Shown piece after piece: positions 22,920-33,844 of a DNA stretch of 64,000 bases (position 1 is its first letter; each line of letters starts with the position of its first letter). The DNA is from Diphasiastrum complanatum. Lineage: Eukaryota > Streptophyta > Lycopodiopsida > Lycopodiales > Lycopodiaceae. The notes under the pieces are model-generated. The model was not told the DNA's origin. It saw only the letters and a program-made list of their open reading frames with translations, and did no database searches. The DNA lies in contig CM055102.1 in NCBI GenBank assembly GCA_029204225.1, positions 17,998,060 through 18,062,059 on the forward strand, in the 5' to 3' direction. A program made the translations under genes and the position numbers.

Positions 22920-24619
22920 ATGGAAGAGCTGACAATGGCTCGGAGCAATTTCGCATGGGAGGAGAACATGTACAAGTCTGAGCTCGAGGAAGTCAGCAAC
23001 TACAACGCTCAACAACGCAATGTCATGCATGTCCCTCCGCCCTGTTCTCCGTCGTACGGTGATATTGTTAGCCATCACACTAGGTCTAACGTCCAGCACA
23101 GCACAACGGAAGTAGATGCATGTTGTCGTTTTGAAGGTGCTACTGCAGACTTCACAGTGGCTCCCCAGTCCACAACGCAATCAGCCACCGACACCATTCC
23201 AAACTCTTTCGAAGCTGCAGACTTATCAACAACAGTATCAGAGATAGATGGAACTAGCTCCATGCAGCTTCAAACTCCTGTCATATTTAGTGCGAGTCTG
23301 TCAATTTGCACTGATTTCATGGGCCAGTCTCGGACGCATTCTCTTAGCAGTTCTTATGCAGGTTCGCAGCCAAGTTCATGTTGTACCTCCCCACGGATAC
23401 TGCCTGTGCATGACTTGGTTCAGCACTTCGAAGATAACTCGGACACAGTATCTGAAGTAGATTGTACTCTTTCGCTTGGCACAGCAGCTACCAGAAAGAG
23501 AGAATGGTCACATACACGTACACAGATGTCAAGATGCGGATCACCTGCGCGTGTTGCAGATAATGGATCGTCTAGATTCATGTTCGTGTGGCCGCCAGCC
23601 TCCTCTGGACCAAAGCTGATTGATTCAAGCCTACATTCAACTTATCAGAATCTGGAACAATTCGTAAATCGTAGAAGTCACGAGGTTAGTATCCACTGTC
23701 TATCTCATTGAAAGCATCTAACGCACTCTCAAAGCAATCTAGGATCTATTTCCCGTGTGACTCGCCCATTGTCTAGTTCTAGATCTTTGATCTTCAGTAA
23801 GACCTGTCAATCCATGCGGCTGAAGACTGCTTTCATTCTTTTTCCGAGCAGTATATATGATTTGATTGCAAGATTTGTATGTTTCTCAAGCTTTTTTTAT
23901 TAAATTTTGCTCTATTAGTAGTACATATGTCTTTTGTCTAAATATTCAATTTCTAGAATAGCTATACAACTCTCTGAGTCACGTTGTATGAGATTCTTTC
24001 AGGACCACTTCAGCGGGCACTTGGGTTTAGATGGTGTGTCCAAAACCAGGAGTTTTTTTGAAAGCCAGTGCACAATTTTCTATCCAGGATGCAAGGATAT
24101 GCTATCCAGTCAAAGAACTTGGACTCCTTCACTGGGAGAATCTCAAGTTTTCAATGAGGCTATCCTAAATTTGCTTCCGTCCAATAGAGGTTCCGAGTTC
24201 TTGTCACCTTTGCGTCCTACTTATTCAACAAATCAATGCTCTGCTAATCCAGGGTCAATGCTGCAATTTGCAACTGGAAAAACATTGATAGACCAGTGCA
24301 ATGTTCCAAGGACTTGTGCACATTGTGGAACATCAAAGACTCCTCTATGGAGAAATGGTCCCATGGGCCCCAAGGTGGAATAAACTGCTCTATCCTCTCT
24401 TCTGTACCCATTAATTTTCAAGGTTTTGGGCTCATACACATTAGCAATTCTGTTTAGGGGATGTTAAGGGTGAGAGCACATTTGTTGTTATGCATCATGT
24501 TCAATCCAAGATGATTATCTTAACCAATGATCGTGGGTTGTGTGCAGTCCCTGTGCAATGCATGTGGCATTCGGTACAAAAAGGTCGGCAGACGCGCATG
24601 TAGTTATGCGAGAAGTTAG
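22920..24619 (+). CDS. B-class GATA zinc-finger transcription factor, HAN (HANABA TARANU)-like
   Basis: Spliced gene with three coding exons: 22920-23684, 24003-24374 and 24548-24619, joined in phase 0 by introns with GTTAGT...TTTCAG and GTGGAA...GTGCAG borders; about 402 residues. The start at 22920 (MEELTMARS) is chosen because the alternative ATG at 22869 adds only a hydrophobic stretch that looks untranslated; an upstream exon is not excluded. The finger, residues about 360-384, is C-X2-C-X18-C-X2-C: CAHCGTSKTPLWRNG, then GPK joined to SLCNACGIRYKK across the last intron, followed by a short basic tail and stop. Near residue 182 is VDCTLSLGTAATRK, the LSLG block shared with HAN-type factors (GATA18/19). 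Known family role: nuclear DNA-binding regulators of GATA sites in meristem and organ boundary development. The frame is intact, so this is probably a working host gene. Confidence 0.82.
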
Positions 24620-26930
24620 TGGTGGATCGAGAAGTTTTTTCTTGCTATAAAACATTGGCCTTTCCTAACACATTTTTATTTCTTTTATGACTAAGTCATT
24701 TGTCAAGAATCCCAATCTGCATAAGAGATGGATGTGCTTGTAAATCTTAACAATCCGATCAATCAATGGTGTGATGTAGTCCTCTCAATACTTGGTCGAA
24801 TAGTTCTTACGCTTGAGAACTTTTACTTAATCCTTAGCCTGCTTAATTTGATTGTTTTGGCCAAAAGTATGTAGCTCGGGAGTTTTACTATGATTTTATC
24901 TTCATTTTGTCTTGATTTTGTTGATCAGGTGAGGAGAATTTTGTGATTGCTTTTGCAATTTAGCGCTCTCCTTCATCATTGATGAGTGTACCTATTACCT
25001 TTAGAAAGCGAGAGAAAGCTACCTACGAACTTGTGAAGATTGATGTATTTGGTTCTTTATGCATTTGACTTGCTCTTAGCTCAAAAACCTCTAGTACAAG
25101 CTTTTCATGACTTTTTGAGCAATATGACCTTGGATACAAGGGAGTTTTAGTGGATAAAGGATGTACTGTATAAAAGAATGTGTATTTGTCTAAAGGCTTT
25201 GTATATTGGACATGTGCATACCCCTCCTAAAATAAATGTATCCAGTAATGTGCTATGTGGAGGGACATCTTGTATGACTTGATGTTGTAACTTTTTTTGC
25301 ACAAAGAGAGAAATTAATTGGATGATTAAGTGACTCATCTTATTTTTGTTTGCAAGGAAGAAGTATCCTCTAATGTGCCAACTTATATCTCTTAACTTTA
25401 CCTTTTTTTTTTTCTTTTTGCATAAAGCAAAGACTAACGAATGAATGATAATATGGTTGACCGTTTGATTAATTTTGCTTGGTGTTGATGCTTTTTGTTC
25501 TACTCTCCTTTTGTCGTTGTATTTTGCACATTCTACTTTTGAGTTAAACATTGGAGGATGCAAGCTTTTAAACCTTAAATCATACAATGCTTACAAATAA
25601 ATAGAAGCTTTTGCTATTTTGATGTATATATGGGGAATCATTTACTAACTAAATTGAGAGCAAAGATCCTTCTCATCTATGAGCATTTATTGTAGCTAAT
25701 AATCAATATTGGTATTACATCCATCTTGATTAAGAACTATGTAGGCACTCCAATTTGTTTTGAAATCTATCATAACTAGAAATGGTTATATTGATGAATG
25801 TTAAGAGGGTTATGAACAAGAAGACTTACTTTGTGAACGTTAATAGATATCCTCTATTCATAAAGCATTTCAAGTTGGCCAGTCTAGTTGGTAAGAAAGG
25901 TCTCATGTTTTTACCAATCAAATACAAGTACTTTTTAGTCTTTCAAAATTCCAAGAAAGAACATCTATGTGTGATTTTATTCATTCAACAGCCAACTGTC
26001 GGCATGTAATGCGAGGGTCCATTGTTACTCAACATTTTGTTGCTTCTTTTGATTTTTAGACTTTGTATTTGTCAGATCCTCTGTAAGGTCATGGATTGAC
26101 CATCAACTACCTTACTACGAGAAGAATTATACCTCCTTGGCAACTTGTGATAGAGAATTATCCCATTTTTCCCATGGAAATAATTGGGTGAGTTTGGATC
26201 TTTAGCTAAGTGCATGGACATGTATATGGCCACACACTTGTTCAATTGAACACATTCAAAATCATCCAAATTTTCAATGCTCTTGAAATTGTTATAGGCA
26301 CTTCATTATCGCCTTTGATAATTGATTGTTTTCACTTGTAGATAATTGAATCGTTTTCGCTTGTACGCCTTGATAGTGTCAAAGAATTTCACCTCCCATT
26401 TCTATAGAGAATACTATATGCCACAAGCCATTGCTCGGGAAAATCGGCAAACTATAGGAATGGAATTGGCAAATTTTCTCAAAAATTGACATCATAAAAT
26501 GTTTGACGGTTATTTATACAAGCATATGTACCTAGAAGTCTTCAAAAAACTGAGTTCTATAAAATGCAAGTTTTTTGAGGATAACTCAAAATAGGTTTTT
26601 TGAGCACTGCCACAAGCCTAGAGCAAAAGAAAATACAAATGGCCTTTTGCTCTCTCCCCTAAGTATTGCCAAGCCAATTGTTTGTTGGAATGCACAAAAT
26701 AGGAGGAAGCGCTGAATAGGTTACTTGTACGTTTTGCATTGCTCACATGATTGAGAAGTTACTTGTACTTTTTACATGGTTTACATGATTGATGTAAGGA
26801 GTAGACCGTTGTTATGATACAATTGCAAAGCATTAGTTTAAATGTATTGCAGTACTTTGAAATCATGCACTTAATGTATACATTTTCGTAGGAAAATCAA
26901 ACTTGCTATATATTATAGGTAAAATATGAG
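24620..26930. other. 3' flank of the GATA gene and unassigned AT-rich sequence
   Basis: No gene recognised. Short frames at 25147-25587 (minus) and 25782-26009 (plus) show no family features. The inverted partner of the dispersed repeat at 20.8 kb lies at 26440-26610. Confidence 0.4.
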
Positions 26931-26948
26931 TGTGTGTGTGTGTGAGCG

Positions 26949-26950
<2 letters not shown>

Positions 26951-27014
<64 letters not shown>
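26951..27014. repeat. (GA)n microsatellite with adjoining (TG)n
   Basis: GA run of 64 bp, preceded by TGTGTGTGTGTGTGAGCGTG at about 26931. Confidence 0.98.
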
Positions 27015-27017
<3 letters not shown>

Positions 27018-27458
27018 TAGTTTGTTATGGAGAAAATGCATTTTAGAGATTTTCATTGGTCCACATGTGATTAGGGCTTTGACCAATAATGTGTTTGATG
27101 GACACGTGTCTTTCAATTACGGGCCCCATAAAATTAATGTCATTGTGATTGAAGCGCTATATATACCATGATTGTTCTTGAAATCCACAAAGCGTCACCT
27201 TCAAGATGAAAAACATGACAAGTTAGGGTTTCTTTGAGATTAGGGTTCGGGGGACGAGAGAGAGAGGGACCACTTCTATGGAGTTATTCTACTTCTACTT
27301 CAACAATGTCCTAAAGATAATCTTTTCATACCATCGATTGGCTTTGCTTGAGATTCCTCCCATAGTTTTCACCAATCTTCCACATACATCCTCTTTGGAG
27401 GCATCTCTCTCTCAACTCTTCCTCCAAAAACTAGTTGGATGTAATTGTAAACAAACTC

Positions 27459-28330
27459 CTATGACACAAGATAGACATTGTTTGAATGATTACCTGAGCA
27501 TTCGCTTAATTCTAGATAGTCATACATTGTCCACATTACAATTGCATGTAGTGTAAACTCCCTCTCATGTAAGGGGCGTGAAATGTCATATGCTTTTATC
27601 CCCTTCCACAAATTTTTCGACTCGTCAATAAGCGGCTCAAGATACACATCCATGTTCTTAACCTTGCGTTGGCCAGGAATTAGAAGTGCCAACATAATGT
27701 GTCCCTTTTTTGTACTCAACCAAGGAGGAATATTATAATTTACCAAGCAAGCAGGCCAAATGGACCACGTAGTTGCTCGTACACCAAAGGGGTTCACACC
27801 ATCTGTTGCAAGACCAAATCTCACATTTCTTGACTCATTGGCAAAGCTTGGATACTCTTTGTTGATTTGTTTCCATGCAGGTGAATCTGAAGGTACCCTC
27901 ATCATGCCAGTTGTAGAGGTATGGTGTGTATGCTAGTCCATAAATTGTGCAAGAGATTTACAACGATACAAACATTGCAGTTGTGGAATTACTGGAAAAT
28001 GTCATAAAACTTTGCACGGAATGGTGCTCCTTGCAAATCATCTCTATATCGAGGAGTATCACAAATGGGACATCTCTTGAGTGATTGGTACCTTCCTCAA
28101 TATAAAATGCAATCCTTTGGACATGCATGATATTGCTTGTAGTCCTCGTACATAGCATCCACTCCCATGGCTTCAAATTCTTCATTAATTGGAAGCTTAC
28201 TGTCATTGTTGGAACTTGGGTGCGAAGAGGTAGATGAGCTAGATTAAGATGCATTAGTCTCTCGATTAATGTGCTCATCAATTTCCATCATCTCTTTTAA
28301 GCCTTGACGTTGATGATGAGGTAATTGCTT
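27459..28330 (-). pseudogene. CACTA copy 3: tnp2 transposase N-terminal half
   Basis: Minus-strand frames read YRDD-type and MMRVPSDSPAWKQINKEYPS, FANESRNVRFGLATDGVNPF, then WSIWPACLVNYNIPPWLSTK, KGHIMLALLIPGQRKV, MDVYLEPLIDESKNLW and FTLHAIVMWTMYDY. This is the tnp2 block 'LATDGFNPF ... STWPV.L..YNLPPW ... LIPGP..PGNDIDVYLQPL'. The upstream half (28281-27958) contains frameshifted remains of the HACPKDCILYRG block. Copy 2 has a stop in the NPFGVRATT/WSIWP region where this copy reads through (Trp), so the copies decayed independently. Confidence 0.85.
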
Positions 28331-28845
28331 TTTATGAGGACTGTTGTATGACATTCTTCGTCTACGTCGGCCATTACGAGCATTATTGTCTCCAACATTA
28401 AAAAAGAATGAAGAATCCTATATACCAAACAACAAGAAGTAGGCTGAAACTATGCTTGATAAACATTTCCTCCCAATACTTGATAGATCTAAATGTTGCA
28501 TGAATATAAATTACCTCTTTGTTAAAAAAGTATGAACATACCAGTGTATCCATTAGACCATTGTTCTTTCCAACTTGTTAGCATTCCGAATGAACTCAAA
28601 GAATTGCACACTTCTACATATTTACATATTTATAAATTTCACATACATTAGCTTTCACTTATTATCTTATGTAAACATCTAGGCAAATGACAATTGAGAC
28701 TATACTTGATGAATGATGCTACTAACATTTGACATATTTAATGACACAAACCAAATACAATCAAGAATGCATGGATTATACATCTTTGCATATCAACAAA
28801 ATTTAAATATTCACATTTGACTTAAAATTATTACATAAGTGCCCT

Positions 28846-29095
28846 TTACATTCCTAGTGAAATATTCTTCTTTTCCATTGGTGCATTTTTTAAAATCACA
28901 TTCGTCAATAAAGGGTGGTCAATGGAATTATTTATATATGTAGCAATGTTTCCATGCACATCTGGACATCCATCAATGTATGTACGATTTGCCCTTGAGA
29001 TGTTGCATCCTTGCATGTGTTGCTCCCCTAAAGAACAAGCATTTGAATTCAAGCCATATACTTGCATCCTCCATTGGTGACGACATTGAAGAATC
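28846..29095 (-). pseudogene. CACTA copy 3: C-terminal half of the SET-like domain
   Basis: Minus strand: CRHQWRMQVYGLNSNACSLG, NISRANRTYIDG, VHGNIATYINNSIDHPLLTN. This matches copy 2 (33098-33300) and contains the SET 'GN.A.YIN.S..HP...N' block. The N-terminal half is absent: the sequence switches to copia-A 3' sequence at about 29096. Confidence 0.75.
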
Positions 29096-29096
29096 A

Positions 29097-29352
29097 AAAT
29101 GTTTCGAGACACAAAGCTTTGCTAGCTTTCAAATTCGAGCCTGCGGAAATACAAGGGAACATTGCCCACAGGCGAATGCTAGATGTTCTCGACAACTGAA
29201 AGATATTTGACGATGAAGATAAAATGTTCGAGGACCGAAGGAGCCCAAAGGGAAAGGCCAAGCCCGAATGCAGTTGAACAACTCCCAAAGATCAAAAGGT
29301 GGCGGATCTTCACGATCCAAGTACAAAGGAGATCAAGAAAGTACCAGAAGGA
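29097..29352 (+). mobile_element. Copia-A 3' remnant (end of pol and 3' untranslated part) upstream of LTR A1
   Basis: AATGTTTCGAGACACAAAGC to ...GAAAGTACCAGAAGGA is the same as the sequence after the RNase H end at 41178-41430. It therefore belongs to an upstream copia-A copy that shares LTR A1 with the following one. Confidence 0.8.
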
Positions 29353-29971
29353 TGTCACCCTCTACGGATGATACTGAAGGCACTTTGGATACCTTGGAAC
29401 ATGCTTAATCAACCATTCTTGTAACTAGAGATTAGATAAAACCTTTCTCCTTTCATCTATATAATCAGATTGAAGATGAGAGAATCGATTGTACATCACT
29501 TGGATTTTCAATTGGTTGAGTGTCAACCTGAGCTAAGCACAATATTGTTGAGCAAACATCCAAGAAGTCTACTAGTAAGCGAGACGATCTGATATGATTC
29601 ATGAGAGATAGTATTTCTCACGGCGACGCATTGTGTGGGCTTGTCACAACATCGCTCTTACAAAAGGGAGCATTGAATCTAATATAGTAGCTTGAATGCA
29701 CATGTTAAATGATCTCAAATGCTTTGATGTCTGACTGTTGTTTGTTCGTAATCAACCGTTTATTCATTATTCCGCACACTGATTCATCTTTTTGAATGCT
29801 TAAACAATGAAACGTAGGTCAGCAATGTCTATCTACACTATGGAGGATTGTAGATCTGATCTAGCAGGCAATAGTCAATAGACAGAATCGAATTCCATCT
29901 AGGTTATCAACAACAATGGAAGCAGAATGTTTGACGTATCCGAATTTTCACTCATTTTTTATAGTGATCTA
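29353..29971 (+). mobile_element. Copia-A LTR (A1)
   Basis: Starts TGTCACCCTCTACGG, ends ...AGTGATCTA; 619 bp, closely similar to A2 at 44401-45012. CATCTATATAATCAGAT at about 29455 is a plausible TATA region. Flanked left by polypurine-rich GGAGATCAAGAAAG and right by the PBS. Confidence 0.85.
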
Positions 29972-29974
29972 TAG

Positions 29975-29987
29975 TGGTATCAGAGCC
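29975..29987 (+). promoter_or_regulatory. Primer-binding site, initiator tRNA-Met type (copia-A, module 1)
   Basis: TGGTATCAGAGCC three bases after the LTR end; identical to the one at 45016-45028. Confidence 0.9.
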
Positions 29988-30095
29988 TGATGCTCCTATC
30001 AAAGAGTTGATATAGCTACAGAGCTATCAGATCCAGGACATTGAACATTCAGAATAAAAAACCAGAAAACAAATTGAAGAACATAGTTCGCAACA

Positions 30096-31154
30096 ATGGC
30101 AAGCAGTTGCACAATCCTCGACTCTGATGGGTCTAACTTCCTAGCATGGAAGGTGAAGACCTCTCTCATCTTACAGAGAGAAGGAAGGGCTATGGCCCTA
30201 GGTAGATGGAATTGAAGAAATTCTTACAATCACCGGCAAAGAGCTACGAGAATGGAGAGAAAAGAATGACAAGGCAATAACTATGTTGTCTTCATCCATC
30301 GAAGGTAGCCTAACGCTTGACCTCGCAACATTCTCTAATGGAAAAGAGATGTGGAATACATTACTTACCAGGTTTCCGATGAAATCACGTAGCCAGATAA
30401 CGCTTCTCGAAGACCAGTTGACTAACCTATGATGGGATGGCAAAGACCTCACATCCTTTATCAGAAAGATGAAAGATCTATTCCTTTAATTACACAATGT
30501 AGTAGCAGATGAGAAGCAGCTCACCTACTTGCTATGAGCTTTACCAAGGTCCTTTTAGAAGACCCAAACGTTGTTAGCAAAGGATCCAGATATGACTCTC
30601 AAAAAGGTAGTGATCGAGATTCAGGAAGAAGTCGAAGACCGTGAGAATCTTGATCACAAAGGTGCCTCTGATCAGGCACCCTATACCAGCAAAGAAAAGC
30701 TGAAGAAACAATTCAAGCCTAAGAGGGAGTTAAACCAAAAGTAGGATCGAGACCAACAAACAGAAGGAGCCACCAGAGACAAATGGAAGAACAAAGGAAG
30801 TCGAGACAACAAGACATCGAAAAGAAGACGTGCATGAGATGCAAACATGAAGGACACACAATCGATTTATGTTGGTTGAACCCAAAGATCGAATGCATTC
30901 ATTGCCACAAGAAAGGTCATGTAGCCATGCACTGCTACCAGAATCCGAGGAAGCAGCCTCAAGGCAAATGGGAGAACAACAATCGTTCATTCTACATCGA
31001 AGAGCCCAAAAGCTCAAAGATGGGCAAAGAAAGGTCGAACAATGGTAATTTGACCGCCTATGTATGTATAGATGTGTGTGCAGCCTCAACATCTGACACA
31101 CAAGAGGTCATCCTGGATTCAGGAGCAACCTCTCACTTCGTGACATCAAGATGA
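30096..31154 (+). pseudogene. Copia-A module 1: gag and protease start
   Basis: ATG at 30096 begins MASSCTILDSDGSNFLAWKV, a copia gag N-terminus; it stops after about 40 codons and continues in shifted frames through the UBN2-like capsid part. At 30783-31154 the frame is open again and holds two CCHC zinc knuckles, CMRCKHEGHTIDLC and CIHCHKKGHVAMHC, then VILDSGATSHFVTSR, the aspartic protease active-site block (D-S-G). It would form the virus-like particle core and cleave the polyprotein, but stops throughout make it inactive. Confidence 0.85.
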
Positions 31155-31288
31155 ATAATGTTTGACTTCCAAAGTACAGATCCATCCAGATACATAGTTC
31201 TTGGAGACAGATACATCAAATGAATGGCATTGGTTCGCTATGGCTCAACACAAACGACAAAGACTGACGATTAGAAAATGTTCTATTC

Positions 31289-32432
31289 ATGCCCACACTA
31301 CAACAAGACTTGTTCTCAGTTGCAAGAATAGCAGATGTTGGGATGCGTATGACATTTTCAAACGAAACATGCAATGTCGTTGATGCTAGCACCAGCACAC
31401 TTGTTACACAAGGAAGACGAAAGAGCAACCTATATCATCTGAAGGTGTGCCTACCAGCAGATCAAGCACACCAAGCTCACAAATCTACATATGTTCTATG
31501 GCACAGGAGACTATGCCACATGAACCCGATGGCATTGTATCAGACAAGCCAGCATGGAGCTATCACAGGAGTAAGCATCACGAATGCAATGAACTCGACA
31601 AACTGTGATGCGTGCATGAAAGGAAAGATGTCTTGAACTCCCTTCACCAGGGACTCCTTCAGAACAACAAAGATTTTGAAGCTGGTACATTCGGACATCT
31701 GAGGACCTTTCGACATGATCTCAGTAGGTGGCTCAAAATACTACATCAGCTTCATTGACAACTACAGTAAGTTTGCCAGAGTCTACTTCATACAACAAAA
31801 ATCAGAAGCAATTGACAAGTTCATAGAATACATGAACTGGGCAGAAAGATGCACAAGAAACAAAGTGAAGCAGATCAGAACTGATCGTGGTGGAGAATAC
31901 ATCTCCAACCGATTCTTTGACTTCTGAAATGATCGAGAATTTCTTCATAGAAGGATTGCATCCTATACACTACAACACAATGGTGTTGCTGAAAGAAAGA
32001 ACATGACACTTATGGAAGTTGCTAGGTGCATGATGGCCTACTCGAAGGCACCAAGAGTGCTATGGGCTGAAGCAGTAGCTATAGTTGCCTACATCCAGAA
32101 CATGATAGGCAAATATGGTGTTCCTCACACAACACCACATGAACTATGGTGGAAAAGAAAGCCCAATCTGATGCATGTTCGGATCTTTGGCTTTGTAGAT
32201 TATGCACACATTCTAGAAAACCTTCGAAAGAAGCTTGATGAGAAAGTCGAACAAGGATACCTCATCGGGTATGACAACCATTCGTCATACTATAGGGTCT
32301 ACATACCAGAGACGAATCAAGTGAAGACAGTCATAGACGTCAAGTTGGATGAAAGCAGAACAATGACAGATGATGATTCAACTAGCTATGAAGTCTTAGG
32401 AAAGCAGTACTACGACCTGCAAACCAACTTTT
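31289..32432 (+). pseudogene. Copia-A module 1: GAG-pre-integrase and integrase
   Basis: VLWHRRLCHMNPMAL and CDACMKGKMS form the HHCC zinc part; after a stop, LVHSDI (catalytic Asp), GGSKYYISFIDNYSKFARVY, IRTDRGGEYIS (second Asp) and YTLQHNGVAERKNMTLMEVA (Glu) follow, then HELWWKRKPNLMHVRIFG and KVEQGYLIGYDNHSSYYRVY. Stops at about 31636, 31699 and 31927 break it. It ends at LGKQYYDLQTN, where the frame runs straight into CACTA copy 2 and continues to 32497 as a chance fusion. Confidence 0.88.
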
Positions 32433-32469
32433 GTAGAAGAAGGACCATAAGTTGGTTTCAAGAAAAAGA

Positions 32470-33460
32470 GTTGCAAGAGAGATTGAGAATATATTGATAG
32501 GATAAATCACATGAATATTGATTTTGGTCATCATTGGCCCTAGATGATGCTCTTGTTGATGATGACCCCTTGCATGATATAATTAGTTCACCAATGCCTT
32601 GTGATTCAATCCATGTCTCCAAATCGTTAGAACGTTCTTACCACCCAACCACACCTATCCTAGATGTTGCACATGAGTCCTCCACAATACTCTACGTGGA
32701 TTTCACAAACTTGACCACCTCTTTAAAAAAGAGGACTCGTCTTGGACGTATTATGACTAGTTTGAAAGATAATTGCAAATGACTACGCACTATTGATGTG
32801 TTAAAAGACATTCTAGGTTCTTTGTCTGACCTTCCTCTTCCACCTAGCTTGCAACCATTAGTAAAAACTTTTATTAGAAGTAGATATTTGTGTTGGCCAC
32901 TCCAATCACCATTACCATTAAATGGAATACCATTTATGTATTGGGGTCGAGCGTACATGATCATGCCTAGTGAACACTTTCCTGAGGCTGATTTGGGCCT
33001 TTTTGCATTGAGTAGTATTGAGGTCCCTTTAAATAGTGTTGTGACATTGATGCCATATGCAGGACCTCAATACAATTTGGGTGATTGGCATGCTTTGTGT
33101 CGTCACCAGTGGAGGATGCAAGTATATGGCTTGAATTCAAATGCTTGTTCTTTAGAGGAGCAACGCATGCAAGGAGGCAACATCTCAAGGGCAAATTGTA
33201 CATACATTGATGGACGTTCAGATGTGCATGGAAACATTGCTGCATATATAAATAGTTCCATTGGCCACCCTCTATTGATGAATTGTGATTTTGAAGAACG
33301 CACCAATGGAAAAGAAGAATATTTTACTAGGAATGTGAAGGGCACTTATGTAATGGTATGTGCCACTAGATCTATCAGGTTTGGGGAGGAATTGTTCATC
33401 AAGTATAGTTTCAACCGTCCACTACCCAAATGTTTGCAAAAGACAATAAGTCAAATGTGA
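32470..33460 (+). pseudogene. SET-domain-like protein segment carried by CACTA copy 2
   Basis: Frames 32534-32782 and 32798-33460, split by a TGA at 32780, make one segment of about 330 codons. The second half has the SET domain order: GLGLFALSSIEVPLN (the 'G.GLFA...I' opening), VVTLMPYAGPQY (strand block), VHGNIAAYINSSIGHP with LMNCDF (the 'GN.ARFINHSC.PN' substrate/cofactor block) and VMVCATRSIRFGEELFIKYS (the closing 'A.R.I..GEEL..DY'). SET domains transfer methyl groups from S-adenosylmethionine to protein lysines. The Cys of NHSC is Ser and its Asn-His is Asn-Ser, so activity is doubtful. The N-terminal 180 residues match CACTA copy 1 but no family I know. It sits where the transposase N-terminal linker should be, so it seems to be a captured exon set. 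The stop means this copy is dead. Confidence 0.7.
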
Positions 33461-33679
33461 AGATTTAAATTCTGTTGATATGTAGATGTATAATCCATGC
33501 ATCTTGATTGTATTTGGTTTGTGTCATTATATATGTCAAATGTTAGGAGCATTATTCGTCATTTGCCTAGATTGAATGTTAGGAGCATTATTCGTCTTTG
33601 AGTTCATTGAATGTTAACAAGTTAAAAAGACAAATCTGTCTAATAGATACATTGGTATGTTCATACTTTTTAAACCAAG

Positions 33680-33770
33680 AGGTAATTTATATTCATATGC
33701 AACATTTAGATCTATCAAGTATTGGGAGGAAATGTTTATCAAGCATTGTTTCAACCTACTTCTTGTTATT
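33680..33770 (+). repeat. Second, partial copy of the SET C-terminal tail
   Basis: AGATCTATCAAGTATTGGGAGGAAATGTTTATC...GCATTGTTTCAAC repeats, with changes, AGATCTATCAGGTTTGGGGAGGAATTGTTCATC of 33368-33415. Translated it gives RSIKYWEEMFIKH against RSIRFGEELFIKYS. The same duplicate is present in copy 3 at about 28420-28500 on the minus strand, so it predates the spread of this family. Confidence 0.75.
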
Positions 33771-33844
33771 TTGATATATAGGATTCTTCATCCTCATTTA
33801 GTGTTGGAGACAATAATCCTCGTAATGGTCGACGTAGATGACGA

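Larger units (their letters stand above)
27433..29096 (-). mobile_element. CACTA transposon copy 3 (fragment, minus strand)
   Basis: On the minus strand it carries, in order, the second half of the SET-like domain (29095-28846), the duplicated SET tail (about 28500-28420), the tnp2 N-terminal region (28330-27460), and intron sequence to about 27433. All are closely similar to copy 2. It ends abruptly at 29096 in AATCAAAATGTTTC..., where copia-A 3' sequence begins, and at 27433 inside the intron that in copy 2 starts at about 35105. It is therefore an internal fragment without element ends. Confidence 0.85.

Noticed and set aside
32003-32497. A single 164-codon copia/CACTA fusion protein as a functional gene
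   Set aside because: The last 20 or so codons simply read through the junction into CACTA DNA before a stop; upstream integrase is broken by stops.
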